Of a stretch of DNA of 64,000 nucleotides, positions 61,496 to 64,000 are shown in pieces. Every line of letters begins with the position of its first letter. Positions within the stretch are counted from its first letter, which is position 1. Under the pieces are notes generated by a model. That model was not told where the DNA came from, searched no databases, and saw only the letters and a program-made list of their open reading frames with translations. Source of the stretch: Stakelama flava. Lineage in GTDB: Bacteria; Pseudomonadota; Alphaproteobacteria; Sphingomonadales; Sphingomonadaceae. A program made the translations under genes and the position numbers. The DNA lies in NCBI RefSeq assembly GCF_019351405.1, contig NZ_JAHWZX010000002.1, forward strand, positions 186,001 to 250,000, in the 5' to 3' direction.

Positions 61496-61933
61496 ATGGC
61501 CGGAACAATTCCTGTTTCCAACCCGGCGGGTTATATTACCCAGTCCGCGCTCGCCGTGCGTGATCCAAACGGAGCCGCGCGTGGGGTTGATGGTGCCAAC
61601 CCGTTGCCCGTCACCTTGCTTGCCGCGGACGAAACGCTTTCTCCGCCGCTCACCGGAAATACCAGCAATTCGATATTGTCGGACGGTTTCGTTCCCAAGG
61701 CGGGGCGGCCGATCTGGATCAGCCTGTCCGGTGAATGGAGCGGATCGGTGGTCGTCAAGCGTTCGATCGACGGCGGCGCGACCAGCGCGCCGCTCACCAT
61801 CGGCGGACAGCCTTGGGCAGTGTTCGAATCGAACGCAATGGAACCGGTGGGCGAGGAAAGTGTCGCAGGCGCCATATGGTATCTCGACATTATGCTCGCG
61901 AACGGAACGCTCAGCTATGAGGTGCGCCAATGA
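61496..61933 (+). CDS. Small beta-rich protein preceding an SGNH hydrolase
   Basis: A 145-residue protein: MAGTIPVSNPAGYITQSALA, DPNGAARGVDGANPLPVTLL, PIWISLSGEWSGSVVVKRSIDGG, GAIWYLDIMLANGTLSYEVRQ. The pattern is that of small beta-sandwich or phage-tail-like subunits; no specific family recognised. ATG follows AGGAGA. Coupled to the next gene by an ATGA overlap, so they act together. It is divergent from the GH26-RTX gene with a 195-base control region containing no gene. Confidence 0.65.
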   Translation: MAGTIPVSNPAGYITQSALAVRDPNGAARGVDGANPLPVTLLAADETLSPPLTGNTSNSILSDGFVPKAGRPIWISLSGEWSGSVVVKRSIDGGATSAPLTIGGQPWAVFESNAMEPVGEESVAGAIWYLDIMLANGTLSYEVRQ

Positions 61934-63153
61934 CCATCGATATCACGGCCCGCGCGCTTGCCATTCAGGCTGGCCGACAGCAGCCGACGCGTTATACGGG
62001 GCAGGCGGCCACACGCTGCGTTACCAATAACTTCAACAATACGAACTATCAGGCGGCAAACGGCAATTCGCTGCATATCGCGCGCGAGGCAATGGCGACG
62101 ATGCCGCAGATCGCATTCGCCAACTGGTTCGTTTCGACCAGCACCTTTGCCGAAACCGGCAGCGGCGGGACGGCGCGGTTCTGGACAAAAATCCAGTATC
62201 CGATCGGATCGGCATGGCAGACGGTGTTGTGGAACGGCGCGGATGGATCGCCGGTGGTCGCCGACGGCGATACCTCGCCGCTCAGCGACAGCGGCGTTGC
62301 GCTGGCGACGCCGATCCCTGACGGCGCGGCGTTTCTGATCCATGTCCATACCGAGGCGCAGGCGGCGGTGGTGTTCAGCTATTCCAGCGCGATCGACCGG
62401 CGCACCGGCTATGACCGAGTGCAACTCGCCGCAACCTTGAGCGACAGCACAACGATCAGCAGTCCCACGAACCTCGCCTTCATTACCCCGGCGGCCATCG
62501 TCTATCCGACCCGCAAGCCCAGCGTCGCGATGTTCGGCGACAGCCGTGGTTTCGGGTTCGGCGACAGCATGGACGGCACCGGCGACCTGGGCGAGATGGC
62601 GCGGAGCATCGGACCGCGCTTCGGATATGTAAATGCCTGTCTATACAGCGACCGGCTCGACCATTTCATGGCCGGGCATGTCCGCCGCGTCGCGCTGGCC
62701 GCGCATTGTTCGCACGTACTGTGCAACTATGGGATCAACGACCTTCAGTCGCTTCCTCAACGCACTGCCGATGAGGTGGAGGCCGACATTCAGGCGTTTT
62801 CCGCGTTGTTTCCGGACAAGCCCGTATTCTGGAACACCATCAGCCCGTCATCGGACAGCAACGATCAGTTCACTACGATTTCGGGACAGACGCCGAACAA
62901 TGCATCGCAAGCCAACCGCATCGCGATGAACGACCATCTGCGTCGCAATATTCGTGGATCGGATGGAAGCCCGCTGGGGCTGGCCGGGATGTTCGATACC
63001 GCCGCCGTGACCGAAAGCAGCCTGAACAGCGGCAGGTTCGCGATCGGCAATGGCGGGCAGGCGATTACCGGCGACGGGCTTCACCCCAATTATATAGGGT
63101 ACGCCATGATTCGGCAGGTCATCGCGGCGAATGCGTCGCTGATCACACGGTGA
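61930..63153 (+). CDS. SGNH/GDSL-type hydrolase with N-terminal beta domain
   Basis: A 407-residue protein. Residues 1-190 are beta-rich (FVSTSTFAETGSGGTARFWTKI); the hydrolase begins at VAMFGDSRGFGFGDS with Ser205 in block I, Asn270 in CNYGINDL (block III) and the final His in DGLHPNYIGYAM. Block II is less clear. It could remove acyl groups from a polysaccharide. Its start overlaps the preceding stop. Confidence 0.78.
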   Translation: MTIDITARALAIQAGRQQPTRYTGQAATRCVTNNFNNTNYQAANGNSLHIAREAMATMPQIAFANWFVSTSTFAETGSGGTARFWTKIQYPIGSAWQTVLWNGADGSPVVADGDTSPLSDSGVALATPIPDGAAFLIHVHTEAQAAVVFSYSSAIDRRTGYDRVQLAATLSDSTTISSPTNLAFITPAAIVYPTRKPSVAMFGDSRGFGFGDSMDGTGDLGEMARSIGPRFGYVNACLYSDRLDHFMAGHVRRVALAAHCSHVLCNYGINDLQSLPQRTADEVEADIQAFSALFPDKPVFWNTISPSSDSNDQFTTISGQTPNNASQANRIAMNDHLRRNIRGSDGSPLGLAGMFDTAAVTESSLNSGRFAIGNGGQAITGDGLHPNYIGYAMIRQVIAANASLITR

Positions 63154-63157
63154 ACCG

Positions 63158-64000
63158 TCACTGGGGCGGTGCGGCGGTGTTCGTCGTCGCGCCTCCCCGG
63201 GCGTCGGGCGATGGTGCGGCAAAGATGACGCGCCGTTCGTCGGGCGCGACATAAGCGGGCGGTTTCGCATTATCGTCGTCTGTCGGCGCCGCCGCCTCCT
63301 GCGGAACCTTCATCGGCAACAGGGGGCGGCCCAGCGGCACCGGCAAGGAATTTACAGGCTGCGATTGGGAATCCAGCGCGTCATCCTGCGCTGTGCCTTC
63401 GGCATCCTCGCCCGTATTTCTCCAGTCGATCGCCGGTTCGCCGCCGCGATAGCGCTGTGAAAACGCGCCCGGTTCGCCCCAGCTTCCCGCCCAGCGAAGA
63501 AAGATATGATGGTCGATAGCGGCGAGCTTGGTCAATTTGGGCGACCAGAGCGGAAGCACGTAATTGGCGTGATAATGGGTGGCCAGCCCGACTTCCGGTT
63601 CCACGCTTCCCTCCAGCGCGGCGAGCGCGACCCCTTGGGCGACCTTCCACCGCCCCGCCACGGGCGAATGCGCGAGCGAACCATCGCAGGTAAAGGTGAA
63701 CTGGCACCCCGTATTGCGCTGCGCGCCCTGAAATACGACGCCGCATATCGTGTTCGGGTATGCGGGATGGCGCACCCGGTTGAGCACCACCTGCGCTACG
63801 CCGCGCTGCCCCTCGATCGTCTCGCCACCGGCTTCGTAATAGACTGCGGCGCTCAGGCAATCGAGGGCGCGGGCGTAATCGACCGCGTTGACCTTTCCGA
63901 TATGAAATGCCGGGGCGGGATGTCGTGCCTCCTTCACGATCGGTATGCGGGCATTACGCGCGACCGCGTCTTCCGGGCTGAGCGGCGCCAGTTCGGCCGG
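63158..64000 (-). CDS. SleB-type cell wall hydrolase, 5' end beyond the window
   Basis: The frame is open to the window edge, giving at least 280 residues. The Hydrolase_2 domain is DYARALDCLSAAVYYEAGGETIEGQRGVAQVVLNRVRHPAYPNTICGVVFQG, then QFTFTCDGSLAHSP and LATHYHANYVLPLWSPKL. Catalytic Glu is in YYEAGGE. A proline-rich C-terminal tail follows. It would open peptidoglycan. An in-frame GTG exists at 63937, but the upstream codons (LAPLSPEDAVARNARIPI) look coding, so the true start lies outside. Confidence 0.88.
   Translation of the reverse strand, partial: PAELAPLSPEDAVARNARIPIVKEARHPAPAFHIGKVNAVDYARALDCLSAAVYYEAGGETIEGQRGVAQVVLNRVRHPAYPNTICGVVFQGAQRNTGCQFTFTCDGSLAHSPVAGRWKVAQGVALAALEGSVEPEVGLATHYHANYVLPLWSPKLTKLAAIDHHIFLRWAGSWGEPGAFSQRYRGGEPAIDWRNTGEDAEGTAQDDALDSQSQPVNSLPVPLGRPLLPMKVPQEAAAPTDDDNAKPPAYVAPDERRVIFAAPSPDARGGATTNTAAPPQ

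Overview
The window is a GC-rich alphaproteobacterial chromosome segment, most likely from the order Sphingomonadales. Gene content suggests this: rplM-rpsI with a [13 protein letters not shown] L13 start, a Zur-type regulator near MerC, ctaA-cutA, glnB-glnA, large secreted autotransporters, and an exopolysaccharide locus. The family assignment is an inference from gene content; no database search was run.

Layout. (1) 0.1-29.4 kb is core chromosome: an iron-storage pair (bfd-bfr) behind a palindromic operator candidate, an Hpt protein, an acetyl/succinyl-CoA transferase, tRNA-Gln, ilvE, proC, ubiK, tspO, tlyA, an ABC-F ATPase, dxs, a Fur/Zur regulator, merC-like, ctaA, cutA, rplM-rpsI, a 1179-residue trypsin-like autotransporter, an AraC/SDR divergent pair, a metallophosphoesterase and a giant DUF2339 membrane protein. 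(2) 29.6-41.6 kb is a genomic island of about 11.9 kb inserted at the 3' end of tRNA-Gly(CCC) and bounded by a perfect 18-bp direct repeat. It carries a serine recombinase, a 47-residue ORF and a ParB-like protein, then an alpha/beta hydrolase gene split by an in-frame TAG, and then a peptide locus. (3) 41.6-47.7 kb returns to core genes: FMN glutamate-synthase-like protein, a CinA N-terminal domain protein, map, a ModE-like regulator, and glnB-glnA. (4) 48.0-61.3 kb is an exopolysaccharide locus, almost all on the minus strand: a galU fragment, a heparinase II/III-like protein, two alginate-lyase-like (PL5-type) proteins around a Gfo/Idh/MocA oxidoreductase, a Wzy-like polymerase, an acyltransferase, a glycosyltransferase, a Wzx-like flippase and a frameshifted GH26-RTX exoprotein. 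(5) 61.5-64 kb holds a small beta-rich protein, an SGNH hydrolase and the 3' part of a SleB-type cell wall hydrolase that runs off the window.

The most interesting system is in the island. A 133-residue precursor has a long leader ending in a textbook double-glycine motif and a 45-residue core that is about two-thirds Val and Ala. It is followed by a radical SAM protein resembling PoyD-type peptide epimerases and a small three-helix membrane protein that could give immunity. Divergently transcribed are an HlyD-type adaptor, a C39-peptidase ABC exporter and a glycosyltransferase. This reads as a compact, mobile ribosomal-peptide pathway. A plausible, unproven product is a hydrophobic D-amino-acid-containing peptide, cleaved after Gly-Gly and exported by the same transporter. 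The divergent control region contains a perfect 20-bp palindrome and a second 9-bp inverted repeat.
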